From Artemisia argyi (lineage: Eukaryota > Streptophyta > Magnoliopsida > Asterales > Asteraceae), in the NCBI GenBank assembly GCA_030686995.1, contig CM060692.1, positions 124,119,296 to 124,183,295 of the forward strand: DNA of 64,000 nucleotides. The letters run 5' to 3'. Position numbers and translations under genes: made by a program. Positions 34,848-46,400 of this stretch are shown piece by piece. Below the pieces are notes generated by a model. The model made no database searches and was not told the origin of the DNA. It saw only the letters and a list, made by a program, of their open reading frames with translations. Numbering within the stretch: position 1 is the first letter of the stretch; the number at the start of each line of letters is the position of its first letter.

Positions 34848-35474
34848 ATGCGCACTCGGTCACAAACAAAACGTAAACATCAGAAAAACGTACCCGAGCG
34901 ACGTTCTGACACACAAGGACCAAAGACCGAAATGGCCGCTGGGCCACCACCACCTTTACCACCCCCTGACCCTCCCAGGGATGAGCCAGCTCCCGATCTC
35001 CGAACGATGGAGGAGCTGTGCCAGCCTACCATGCAAGGGCGGGGTGGGCCGATTGCACCACTCACTATTGAGGCTACAGACTTTGGCCTCAAGCACTACA
35101 TGATCCAGCAAGTCCAGAATTCGTGTCAATTTCACGGATTACCCGGTGACGATGCCAATAAGCATCTTGACGAATATCTCACGGTCACCCAAAGCATGAA
35201 ACAACATGGTGTCACCGATGATGCCCTCCGGCTGTACCTCTTCCCCTATTCTCTCACTCATCATGCCACTGCATGGTTTGACTGACTTCCAAGAAATTCT
35301 ATTCGTACCTTTGATGAAATGGCAACCAAGTTTCTAGCAAAATATTTTCCACCTTCCATGGTTACCAAGTTACGAAATGACATCAGCAACTTCCGGCAAT
35401 GTCTCGATGAGTCTCTTTTTGAGGCTTGGGAACGTTATAAGCTAGCTATTGATCGGTGCCCCAACCACAATATG
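34848..35474 (+). pseudogene. Athila B Gag, N-terminal part
   Basis: Starts MRTRSQTKR like element A. It has PTMQGRGGPIAPLTI, FHGLPGDDANKHLDEYL and LFPYSLTHHATAWF. A TGA at 35283-35285 stands where element A has Arg (CGA to TGA is one C-to-T change). The same frame then continues through KFLAKYFPPSMVTKL and EAWERYKLAIDRCPNHN to about 35474, where foreign sequence begins. The frame resumes at 37406 ([15 protein letters not shown]), and about a dozen residues between the two parts are lost. Confidence 0.88.
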
Positions 35475-35805
35475 CAGCTAGGTCACCTATGTGTTCATCC
35501 TGTATTATGGTAGGGCCTAACCATGACATGCAGCTAGGTGGCTCATATGAAACTATCCTAGGTGAAAGCTCATATGGTGCATAGGTTTCACTAAGTGAGG
35601 CATTTTGAGGGGTTGATGGAGCTCCTAAGTTGAATTCTTTAAAACTCTTATGCCCTTGGCCTCTTTTCTCAAGGTACTCAATAAAATCAATATAAGATCA
35701 TGTCCTTCTCATTTCATTCGTCCATGTTGGTATATCCAAACTGGTGTAATTATATTTTTTCTGGTAAAACTCTAGTGTCGGACTTGGTGGATTCGCATTC
35801 TCCAT
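35474..35805 (-). pseudogene. N-terminal ORF of the truncated element
   Basis: Minus-strand ATG at 35803-35805, 160 bp downstream of the primer site. It opens a frame beginning MENANPPSPTLEF and running about 110 codons to the junction, with one in-frame TGA after about 35 codons. The position fits gag of a Ty3-type or non-autonomous element. I cannot name the domain. Confidence 0.45.
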
Positions 35806-35987
35806 AATGGTGAACGGAATAGTCAATGAACTTAATTTACTAACAAAGGCACAAAGAAAAAGATAGACTAAAGAAAACCTAAAAATAAAAATAAAAACTT
35901 ACTAGAAAGGAATCTAGCAAGTAGACCTAATAAAAAGAAATTCTAACCTAGACAATAACTATTTCCCGGGTTGCGGTGCCAAAAACT

Positions 35988-37405
35988 TGATGCGTGGGAA
36001 TCGCAACAGGCTTTACCTCTCGAGGGATCTCGAGAAGCTTACAACCCCCACCAGGTAGTGTACCTGATCGTTGTAGTATAGTATAGTGACAAGTACCGGG
36101 GGATTGATCGTTCAGCTTAGGAATAGTGTCGCTAGGATTAGAAAACCTAATTACTAGTGCTAAAGGTGAGGGATGATTATTTTTGTATTTTTTATATTTT
36201 TATGAAAGCAATTAAAATCTCGGGGTTTGAAGGATTTGGGCGGAATTAGTTGCTATTCAACTAACCCGATACTAAGATGCAATCAAAATAAAATACTAAA
36301 AATGAAAATAAGCTAATTTATACTAAAGTTGTGAGCAGTAATTGGAGAAAATGTGTTTACTTAGATTTCACTACTCCCTAGACATCTTTTACACATTAAT
36401 TACTTGTTATAATCGCATGGATGACGGATCGTATTCCTTAATACCATTCATGGGGTGGCACACATAACTCCCCAATTCTTTGAGCTCTTATCTCCTCCTA
36501 CACCATGCCCAGCACAACTATAGGGATTGTAAACAGTGGCTCATGCATTAAATACAACCAATAAAGACCTAGTGCGCCTCGGTTCATGTTTCTTAAGACG
36601 TTCAAGCATGTTACCAAGTGGAGATCTGCCAGTTTTCTTAAGCCTAACATATAAATCACTCATCCAAAACAAGAATAAACAAGTAATCAACACATAATTA
36701 ACATCTAGGTTTCATTAGATCTAAGCAAACACAAGATAGATCTAGCCTAGCATAATGGAATTAAGATAAGAACATGATATAGACAACCAACACATAGACA
36801 TATTGATTGAATTAGAAGAACACTTATCTCAATTACAATGCAAGGTATCAAGGGTTTGAAACCCTTGAAAAACCTGTAAAAGTTGCACCAAAATCGTACT
36901 TAGGGTTTCTCCAAAACTTCTCCCTTTTTTTGTGTGAAAATTAGAAAACTATATATAGAAAAATAGGTCTGACGGCGTCAAGAATAAACTTGTGACGCCG
37001 TCACCTCACCGCCAAAACTCTTCTCGGACTGCCTAGATCTACTTCTGACGCCGTCAAGACTTATACACTTCCAGGCCGTCATGACTCTTTTACTCTTGAC
37101 GCCCTTCCAACGTGACGCCGTCAAATCTGTTCTAGGTCGTCATGGAAATTCATGAAATTTGCTCTTGACACCGTCATGAGCTTGCTCTTGACGCCGTCAC
37201 CTACTGTTCCCAGCATGGAAAATTAAGACTTTGGCATTTTATTCACTTTTATGCTCCAAAAACGTCCGAATTGCTTCCTTTTCCAGATTTCTCTCCCAAA
37301 GTACCTAAAATCACAAAAGGAACGATTTAGGGCAATATTTGATCAAATAAATTCGGATTCGGGCTTAAATGACCCCCTAAAAACGGATCATTTTTCGCCT
37401 CATCA
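35988..37405 (-). repeat. LTR of the truncated element
   Basis: 1418 bp with TGATG...CATCA ends and the primer site two or more bases outside. It contains a palindrome cluster at 36970-37199. There is no coding potential. Confidence 0.75.
36970..37199. promoter_or_regulatory. Cluster of TGACG(C/G)CGTCA palindromes
   Basis: Perfect 11-bp copies at 36970-36980, 36993-37003, 37046-37056, 37113-37123 and 37189-37199, one near-copy at 37166-37176, and several CGTCA/TGACG half sites. TGACG is the core of as-1-type elements bound by TGA-class bZIP factors. Binding here is inferred. Confidence 0.6.
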
Positions 37406-40400
37406 TCTGACATTGAGGCACCTAGACATTCTCAATGCTGCTGCTGGTGGGACCTTTATGAAAAGGCGTCCTGAGGAGTGCTATGACTTAATCGAGAACA
37501 TGACTGCCCACCATAACTTTTGGGATTCCTCTGTGGAGAGGGATGAGTCATGTCATTCAGTTACTCCTTCATCATCATCTCCTGAAATAATCGCTCTTAC
37601 CAAAATGATGGATGATATTTCTACGACTGTGTTGAGAATGAACCAAACGATGCAAAATCATGTTCAAAATCAACAAGTGAAAGCCGTGACCCGAAGTTGT
37701 GAAACTTGTGGGGGCCCTCATCTATATTCCGAGTGTCCAGCTACTGCTGGCTTTCCTCAAGAGAACGTTTATGCTACTCACGGTTCCTACAATACGGGGG
37801 GTAATTCTTACCAATCGCAAGGGGACCGTAATCTCTTAAGCTATCGTTCCAACAATTTTCTCGGACCTCCCGGTTTTAACCAAAATCAAAACTGTAACTC
37901 GAATCAGAATTTTAACCAAGGTCAAAACTCAAATTTCCAAAACCCGAATCAAAATCAAGGCCAGTTTAATCAAAACAATTTTCTAAATGGCAATCAAAAC
38001 GAAGGTTTTCAAGGAAATTTTCAAAGAAACCAGAATCAAGGGAATTACAATCAGGGTAATTTCAATCAGAGAAACACTTTTCAGGGTAACAACAATCAAA
38101 ATCAAGGGAATTTTCAAAACAACCATGTTCAAAATCCTCCTGTTCAAAATCAAAACGTTGTTCCACCCTCGTCTTCCTCCAATGTTGAATTTAAACAATT
38201 AATGAAAGCACAAGAGGAAACAAATCGGTTATTGCTTAGCACGATCTCTGAGTTTCATAAGTCTTTAAATGATCGACCCTCGGGCCCCAGTACATTACCG
38301 AGCAACACGATCGCTAACCCGAGGGGCGATGTCAAAGCGATCACCACCCGAAGTGGGGTATCACACAATGGACCCTCGATTCCTTCTACCTCTTCTTCTC
38401 CTCCTACTAAGGTAGCGGAACGTGAACCTGAGGTTACTACGGATACGGTACTTCCTACTAATAACGGAGGTATCAACAACGTCCACCCTCAAGTTGTCCC
38501 GGTCCCGGCTCGTAAGCCGAAAGTTGTATTTGATCCCCCTGCGAGTTCTGATGAAATCCCAAAGAATGATCCTAAGCCGTCAATTCCATATCCTTCACGT
38601 TTGAATGATCAAAAGAACCACGAAAAAGCTAACCATCAGATGGAAAAGTTTTATCAAATTTTCCAAGAATTACACTTTGATATTAGCTTCTCGGACGCTC
38701 TTCTTCTCGTGCCTAAATTTGCTTCAACAATCAAAAATCTGATAAGCAACAAAGAAAAACTTTGTGAGATGGCAAAAACTCCTCTTAATAAGCATTGCTC
38801 AGCAGTGCTCTTGAAAAAGCTTCCCGAAAAGCTTGGAGATCCTGGGAAATTTCTCATTCCTTGTATTTTGCCGGGGTTGGTTGAATGCTTTGCCTTGGCC
38901 GATCTTGGCGCAAGCATTAACCTGATGCCTTACACAGTCTGGAAAAGACTCTCACTTCCTGCTCTCACTCCGACCTGCATGACACTCGAGCTTGCAGACC
39001 GTACTATATCCCGTCCTCTCGGCATTGCCGAAGATATCTTCATGAAAGTAGGAAAGTTCCATTTTCCGGCAGATTTCATGATTGTTGATTTCGATGCTGA
39101 CCCACGAGTCCCTCTCATTCTCGGGAGGGGATTCTTAAGAACGGGTCGTGCTTTAATCGATGTATTCGAAGAAGAAATCACTCTACGTGTTGGTGGCGAG
39201 GCCATGACATTCAATCTTGATCAGACTTCAAGATACTCCTCCAACTATGACGCAGAAACGGTTAACCAAATTGACATCATCGATGTTGCGTCTGAGGAGT
39301 ATTCTCAAGAAGTCCTTGGTTTCTCATCCAGTGGCAGTCTTTCTACTGACCCTATCATTTCCGACCCTTCCCCTTCCCTCACTCCGTTTGAGGGAAGTGA
39401 CTTCCTTCTGGAAGAGGTCGAGGCATTTCTTGCTCAAGATAGCTCAATCCCAAGTGGGGTTGATGAAAACTATCTTAACCCGGAGGGGGACATTCTTCTC
39501 CTTGAAAGATTGTTAAATGACGATCCTTCACCCTCTCCATCTCCAAAAATACTTCATAAAGCGGAAGTCAAAAATGTTGAAATAACTGAAGACTTTCCCG
39601 AGGTTGAGCTTAAGGACTTGCCTCCTCATCTAGAATATGCATTTCTGGAGGGTGATAATAAATTGCCCGTCATTATTGCTAAAGACTTAAAAGATGAGGA
39701 AAAGGCAGCACTCCTAAAGGTTCTTAAAGCAAATAAACAAGCAATCGCTTGGAAACTCTCCGACATTAAGGGCATAAGCCCGAACTTTTGTACACACAAA
39801 ATCTTAATGGAGGATGACTTTAAGCCAGCAGTGCAACAACAGAGAAGGGTAAATCCCAAAATCCACGAAGTTATCAAACAAGAAGTTCTTAAACTTCTTG
39901 ATGCGGGATTGATTTATCCTATATCTGACAGTCCTTGGGTTAGCCCAATTCATTGTGTTCCAAAAAAGGGTGGCATTACCGTTGTCACCAACGAGGATAA
40001 CGAATTAATTCCAACTCGTTTGGTCACGGGTTGGCGTGTCTGTATTGACTATCGAAAGTTAAATGAAGCCACCCATAAAGACCATTTTCCTCTCCCTTTT
40101 ATGGACCAGATGCTTGAAAGACTTGCGGGGAATGAATACTACTGCTTCCTCGATGGTTTTTCGGGTTACTTCGAAATCCCCATTGATCCAAAGGATCAAG
40201 AGAAGACTACCTTCACATGCCCCTACGGAACTTTTGCTTACAGACGTATGCCTTTCGGCTTATGTAATGCACCAGGCACGTTCCAGAGGTGCATGATGTC
40301 TATCTTTTCTGACATGATCGGGAAAACCATGGAGGTATTCATGGATGACTTTTCAGTTATCGGGGATTCATTCCAGTCTTGCCTCTCCCACTTGGAACAG

Positions 40401-42518
40401 ATGCTTAAACGTTGCAAAGAAACAAATTTAAGTCTCAACTGGGAGAAGAGTCACTTTATGGTTAAAGAGGGCATAGTCCTCGGCCATAAAATCTCAAAGA
40501 ACGGGATTGAGGTTGACAAAGCCAAAATCGATGTCATTGCTAAATTACCTCATCCCACCACCGTAAAGGGTGTTTGGAGCTTTTTGGGTCATGCCGGCTT
40601 CTACCGTAGGTTTATCCAAGATTTTTCTAAGATTGCCCGACCTATGACCCATCTCCTCAAGAAGGATGCTCCTTTCATCTTCTCTCCTGAGTGCATCGAA
40701 GCTTTTGAAACATTAAAGAAAAAGCTTACCGAGGCACCGATTCTTGTTGCCCCCGATTGGGACCTACCTTTTGAGCTTATGTGCGATGCTAGTGATTTTG
40801 CCATAGGTGCGGTCTTGGGGCAACGAAAGGCAAAATACTTTCAGCCTATACACTACGCAAGTAAGACTATGACCGAGGCTCAAGGTCATTACACCACCAC
40901 TGAAAAAGAACTCCTAGCTGTGGTGTATGCCTTTGAGAAATTCCGGCCATACTTGATCCTGACCAAATGCGTGGTGTATACGGATCACTCGGCTTTGAAG
41001 TACCTATTTGCAAAGCAAGATGCAAAGCCGAGGCTTCTCCGTTGGGTACTCCTCCTCCAAGAATTTGATATCATTATCCGTGATAAAAAAGGAGCCGAGA
41101 ACCTTGCTGCTGATCATCTCTCACGATTAGAAAACCCTCATCAAGATGTGTCCGAGAAACAGGAAATAAATGAAACATTCCCTCTCGAGACACTCAATGC
41201 GGTTACTTTTCGTGGTGACTCTACTACCCCATGGTTTGCCGACTTTGCAAATTACCATGCGGGTAACTTCATCGTGAAGGGAATGACGTCCCAACAGAAA
41301 AACAAATTTTTTAAAGACGTCAAACATTACTTCTGGGACGACCCCTTCCTCTTCAAAATCTGTGCCGATCAAGTCATCAGGCGATGTGTATACGGACAGG
41401 AAGCCGCTGATATTCTCAAGGCTTGCCATGCTGGACCCACCGGGGGCCACCACAGTCCTAACTACACCGCCAAAAAGGTGTTTGATTCCGGTTTCTATTG
41501 GCCCACGATCTATAAGGATGCCTACGAGTTAGTCAAAGCCTGTGATGCTTGTCAGCGTCACGGGAATATTTCACAAAAGAACGAAATGCCACAAAATGCC
41601 ATTCAAGTTTGTGAAATCTTTGACGTCTGGGGCATTGATTTTATAGGGCCATTCCCATCTTCTCGTGGAAACAAGTATATTCTCGTGGCTGTTGACTATT
41701 TGTCAAACTGGGTTGAGGCTAAGGCCTTACCCACTAACGATGCCCGAGTTGTTGTAAAATTCTTTAAATCCCTCTTTGCTCGTTGTGGAACCCCACGTGC
41801 CATCATTAGTGATCGCGGTACTCACTTTTGCAATGATCAATTTGCAAAAGTCATGCTTAAGTACGGTGTTACTCATCGTCTTTCCACCGCGTATCACCCC
41901 CAAACAAGTGGGTAAGTGGAGGTTTCCAACCGTGGTATAAAAAGGATTCTTGAGAGGACAGTAGGTGAAAACCGTGCTTCCTGGTCGGATAAACTAGATG
42001 ATGCACTCTGGGCCTTCCTTACAGCTTACAAAACACCCATTGGGTGTACTCCATACAAGCTTGTATACGGGAAGGCGTGTCATTTACCGATCGAGCTCGA
42101 GCACAAAGCCTACTGGGCCTTGAAACATGCTAACTACGACCTTCATAAAGCGGGTGATCACCGTAAGGTTCAACTCAATGAATTAAACGAACTTCGTGAT
42201 CAAGCCTACGAGAACTCTTTGATCTACAAAGAAAAGACAAAGAAGATTCACGACTCTAAGATTAAGAACCGCGTTTTCAACGTCGGTGACAGGGTCCTTC
42301 TTTTCAACTCAAGATTAAAGATCTTCTCGGGGAAATTAAAAACCCGATGGACTGGACCATTCACTATTGCTAAAGTATATCCATACGAGATTGTTGAGTT
42401 ATCTCAACCCGAAGGTCCCAACTTCAAAGTGAATGGTCATCGATTGAAACATTTTTTTGGAGAGGACATACCACCCATGGTTGTCCCGGATCTCCAAACT
42501 TTCCCCATGGACCAATGA
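37406..42518 (+). pseudogene. Athila B gag C-terminus, protease, RT, RNase H, integrase (one stop)
   Basis: An open frame from 37251 runs to a TAA at 41913-41915, and the same frame continues to 42518. The first 52 codons (37251-37405) are the antisense of the nested LTR and not gag. Then: gag end with the [13 protein letters not shown] knuckle (about 37700) and an N/Q-rich stretch (about 37870-38160); protease [13 protein letters not shown] (about 38895); [27 protein letters not shown] and FMDDFSVIG (about 40340); RNase [16 protein letters not shown] (about 40780) and YTDHSAL; integrase zinc finger CDACQRHGN (about 41543), [10 protein letters not shown] and IISDRGTHF. The TAA falls in TSG-stop-VEV, replacing the Gln next to the catalytic Glu. 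The C-terminal part ([10 protein letters not shown]) ends at 42518. Confidence 0.92.
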
Positions 42519-42569
42519 ATTCGGGGATCGAGTCAAGCTAGTGACTCGGTGAACAAAAATTAGCAACAT

Positions 42570-42589
42570 ATATGGGTTTTCACCCGTAT
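42570..42589 (+). ncRNA. Conserved 3' UTR hairpin, Athila B
   Basis: 8-bp stem ATATGGGT / ACCCGTAT with loop TTTC. Homologues at 10670-10689 (T-A pair) and 61310-61329 (C-G pair) show compensatory change at the fourth pair, which is a T-G wobble here. Confidence 0.6.
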
Positions 42590-42844
42590 TTCTGACTTCT
42601 TTCTACTTTCTACCACCCTAGTGTGGGGGAGTGGCCGTCCCCCACCATTTGAAAAGTAAATATGTATATAAGTCTTGTAAAAAAAAATAAAATAAAAATG
42701 TGTGTAATTGTATGTACAGATAAATATAGTGAAAATTAAAATCAATATTTCCACTGCTAGATTCGAATATTAGCTTTTCCCGTTCAGAGATTCGGCATAA
42801 TAGCCGGGACTTTGAATATTGAGGACAATATTCAATTCTAGTGT

Positions 42845-42867
42845 GGGGGGGGGGGGGGGGGGGGGGA
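42845..42867. repeat. G homopolymer after PPT-like sequence
   Basis: More than 20 G bases follow TAGTGTG. The matching C tract in element C is at about 61031-61052. Confidence 0.8.
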
Positions 42868-42995
42868 AATTCTTACGAATTTTATCACAAAACTTTCTAA
42901 GTACCCCCATTTTTAGGCCTAAATTTTTCACTTTATTTCAAAATTTTTGTGGTAATCAGTCCGCCAAAGTCTAAATGGCAAATAGATTGGCTAGT

Positions 42996-43353
42996 CCAGG
43001 AGCAAACGGCTCTTGGTAAAGACATCTCAGACCCGTTGATGGCTGGCAATTTGCCAAAAATTGTATGGTTCCTCAACTCTCCAAAAACAAATGAGTTGGC
43101 TAGCCCACAAGATTATGGCTTGTGGTAAAGGCCGTGGAAAATCCATAATTGGTAATCAGCTCACCAAGATGTTGACTTAGTCCATCAAGATGCTGGCTAG
43201 TCCAGAAGCAAACGGCTTTTGGTAAAGACTAATCAAATCCGTTGACAACTGGTGGTTTGCTCAAAATCACACGGTTATCAGGTGTGCCACAGTTCTTGCA
43301 CCTGGCTACTCCAGAAGTGATGGCTTTTGGTAAAGAGATTCTCAAATCCATCA
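42996..43353 (+). ncRNA. Four tandem H-type pseudoknot modules, Athila B 3' UTR
   Basis: Each module has GGCTA-N-Y before a 7-bp stem, a 6-7-nt loop, and a downstream partner of the loop after 16-17 nt starting TAAAG. M1: stem 42996-43002/43010-43016, loop 43003-43009, partner CCGTT 43033-43037. M2: 43105-43111/43119-43125, loop ATTATGG 43112-43118, partner CCATAAT 43143-43149. M3: 43202-43208/43216-43222, loop 43209-43215, partner CCGTT 43239-43243. M4: 43311-43317/43324-43330, loop TGATGG 43318-43323, partner CCATCA 43348-43353. Stems vary in a paired way: CCAGGAG/CTCTTGG, CCACAAG/CTTGTGG, CCAGAAG/CTTTTGG. Confidence 0.78.
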
Positions 43354-43390
43354 GGTTTTTCTCAAAAGATTGCTAGGGACTAGCAATGTT

Positions 43391-43404
43391 TTAGTGTGGG
43401 GGAT
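43391..43404 (+). other. Polypurine tract, Athila B
   Basis: TTAGTGTGGGGGAT directly before the 3' LTR. Confidence 0.75.
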
Positions 43405-46400
43405 TGATGAGTGTGTAAATACTTATCATTTTTACCATTTCTGAGCTGCCAAAACATATAAAAACACTCAATAATGAATCAAAATAGTGAAAATATCCCA
43501 GGAAAGTGTTTTACATGTTTCAAATGCAAAAATACCAAAAACAGATGAAAAACGCACAAAGTTTGCATAATTGGCAGTTTCAGTCCCCCAAGTTTCAAAA
43601 GTTGTCAAATCTAGTCCCTGGTCATTCTAAAAACTTGAAAAAGTCACCAAAGGTCCTTATAAATCAAAAAGTTACATAATTAGTCCTTTGGTGAAAAGTT
43701 TCACAAAATGTCAAGTTTAGTCCCTGAACTTTGAAAATTGTCAAAAATGGTCCCTGGGATATGAAAAACTTTGAGAAATACAAATTTTGTCCTTGCACTA
43801 ACCTTTTATGACAGGATTGGTCCTTGGTGGAAAGTTTGGTGAAAATTACACAAATGGTCCCTAAAGTTTGAAAGATTGACGGTTTCAGTCCCTGGTGAAA
43901 AATAAATTTGAAAAATCATCAAAGGACCTTATACTATTCATGATATGGCAAATTTCACCCTTTGAAATACTTTGGGAACATGCCAATTCCCGCCCTCAAA
44001 CTTTCGACAAATTGCAAAAGAGGTCCTTGTGTAAACTAAAAACCTAAACCGGATTCTACAACTAATAATATTAACCCACAAAACCAAACCAATCCAACAC
44101 AAGCCCACTTCTTAGGCCCGAAAATCCCTCAGCCCACCCACAACACCAGGGTCAAACTTTGACCCTCTCTGGTCAAATACCAGTCAAACACCACCTCAAA
44201 ACCGCCCCTCCTTCTCTGGTATTATCCACCACCACCACCACTTTCAAGTCCCGTCACAACCCATCATACGCCACCGCCCAACCCACCACACCTAATTATC
44301 ACATCCACAATAAATGCTACCCCCCCTTGTCTAAACAGTCCAAATTTCCCTTACCCAATTTTGGCGCCAAAAACCGTTTTAAAGGTTGAGATCTATTCAG
44401 AGTCAATCAACGGCTAAGATTAAATGGGAAATGCTCAGAGAGGCTCAAGTAACCCTAATTCGTGGCTATAAAAGAAAAGAGATGCAAGATGAAGCTTTGT
44501 CTAGTTTTTTTAGTGTAATTGTAATCGTTTAAGTTTATTAAGCAAGTGTTGTGTAGCAAAAAGCTTTTAAGCATTTGTTTTAATCAATTCAGTGTACTAT
44601 TACTTCTTTCAAATTAATATAAGCAAGTTTCTTCCATTTCTTTTGTTTATGCAAATTTCAAGTTTCATACATTAGTTTGGATCATAGGCTGCTAGTGTTT
44701 GAGTTTGAATTATGGACTGAATTAGGTTCACATAGGCTCCAATAAGCTTATTAAAGCTTTAGAGACTTTAAAACTCAGTTATATTAGAAGAAAAATCAAA
44801 AATCTAAAAATAGTCATACTTGGTCAACTGTTTGGTTTGGTTTGCATTTTCAGGTATGAAGAAGCATTGAGGAGCAATCTGAGAGTTGGAATAAGCCTAT
44901 TTAAAGATAGGCTTCAGTGGAGAAGCCCCTTGTTCAAGCTAGGGGCTGGTTGTAAGCCTTTGCTCATTTAAAATTTCCTCTAAAAATTAGTCATTGGTAT
45001 TGTTTGAATTGCTTGTTGGTTATTGTCCGTCTGTGTTCTGTTTGTGTATCTTAAGTATTGTTTAGTTACATTCTTGCTTAATCCACATAGCTTGTTTGTT
45101 AGAATAAGTAGTTATCATAAATCCTAGTTTTAACTGTCAAATTAGTTTTAGTGTTAAACTTGTATGATTATTGTGACATTCTGTTTCTAAGTATTTAAAT
45201 TAGTCTATCTAATCATAATTAGTTAGTTTGGATCAAGATTTTAAACCCTAGTTATAATCTGCATTGAAAATCTTAAAACAGTTAAGTATTAGGGGTGTTT
45301 GGATTTGCTGAATTGGTGGTGTTGTTGTTAATCTCATATAGTAACTATAGTTCAAATAGCTTGCACTTGGTTTCATTTGATGTTTTGAACCATAAAATCC
45401 AGTCTTATAACACCAAAAAGTCAAGTTATCAATCCAATCCCCCTCACAGTTAACTGTGAAGGGATTTGTGTTCATAAACTTTTAAAACTAGCTCAAAAGT
45501 AGTAAGTGTAGTTTAGGAGAGTTACAATATTGCTTAATACAAGTTTTCTAATCAGTACTCACCACCCAAAACTCACAAAAGTCAAAACTTGTGTTTTTCA
45601 TCAAAAGTCAAAAGTTAGATCTCAGATTTTCCCCAAAGTTCCAAGATTAATTCTGATTTTTGTGTTTGGATTTGGACTTCAAAATTTTCACAAGTTATTC
45701 TCAACCAGCTCATCTTCCAAAATCCATAATTGGCTCAATTTTGTGATTTTTCTACAAACTTCCACAAGCCTTGGAAGTGAGTTGCAGGGCAGACCCTTGC
45801 CCTGTGCACAGCAGACCTCACCCACACCACCACCTTTAGTGGTGGCTGCAGCCTAACCCAGCGGACCCCAGAGGTTCATTCTTGGTTTGGACAACCCTCC
45901 TCCTACTAGAGATCAAGTGTTGACTCTTGGTTTGACCTAAGACTCAGTGGACCCCACCTGGTTTAGCCCATCAAGTCTGTCCCCAAAATCTGTGTTCAGT
46001 TTCATATTGCAAGTGCTTATTTGATTACTATCAGCTTATTTGTGCTTATTTCTTGCTATTCTCTACTTGTTTAAGTTTGTTGAGCTTATTTGTATCTGTT
46101 TTCACCCTTGTGGACCCCACCTTCACCCATTTGAGCTTATTTGCCCAAACAGTCAACCAAAGTCAACTGAATAAGCAAAGGGGGTGCTACTGCTTATTTA
46201 TAAGCAATTTTTGAAAAGTGGTTTCACAAAAGTTTTCTGTTTTCAGTCATAAAATAAGTGTGTAAAAGAAAATCCAAGAAAAACCAAGTTTAAAATAAGT
46301 GATAGTTTCTATTTAATTCAATTTAATTTTAATTTTCATTTTTAGATTTTAATTAAGTATTTAGTATTTTTATATTTTTATTAATTACCTTATGTAGTAA

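Larger units (their letters stand above)
35474..37405 (-). mobile_element. Truncated LTR-retrotransposon insertion inside Athila B gag
   Basis: On the minus strand this is a 1418-bp LTR (37405 to 35988, TGATGAGGCG...CGCATCA), then a TGGCACCGCAACCCGGG primer site (35965-35981), a leader and the start of an ORF. The rest of the element is absent. The family differs from Athila A-C. Its 3' side seems to have been deleted together with a few codons of the host gag, so no clean TSD is seen. Related sequence recurs at 57408-57707. Confidence 0.8.
42519..43390 (+). other. Athila B 3' UTR
   Basis: No ORF. In order: a GAGTC...GACTC hairpin (about 42531-42549), a hairpin with UUUC loop (42570-42589), PPT-like TAGTGTGGGGG (42619-42629), a hairpin GAATATT/AATATTC (about 42812-42832), a second PPT-like site followed by a G tract of over 20 (about 42842-42867), the pseudoknot array (42991-43353), and finally the true PPT. 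Confidence 0.75.

Noticed and set aside
42996..43353. Hammerhead or other self-cleaving ribozyme
   Set aside because: The conserved words (GGCTA, TAAAG) do not match the hammerhead core (CTGATGA...GAAA) or twister layout as I know them. The pairing pattern is a simple H-type pseudoknot.
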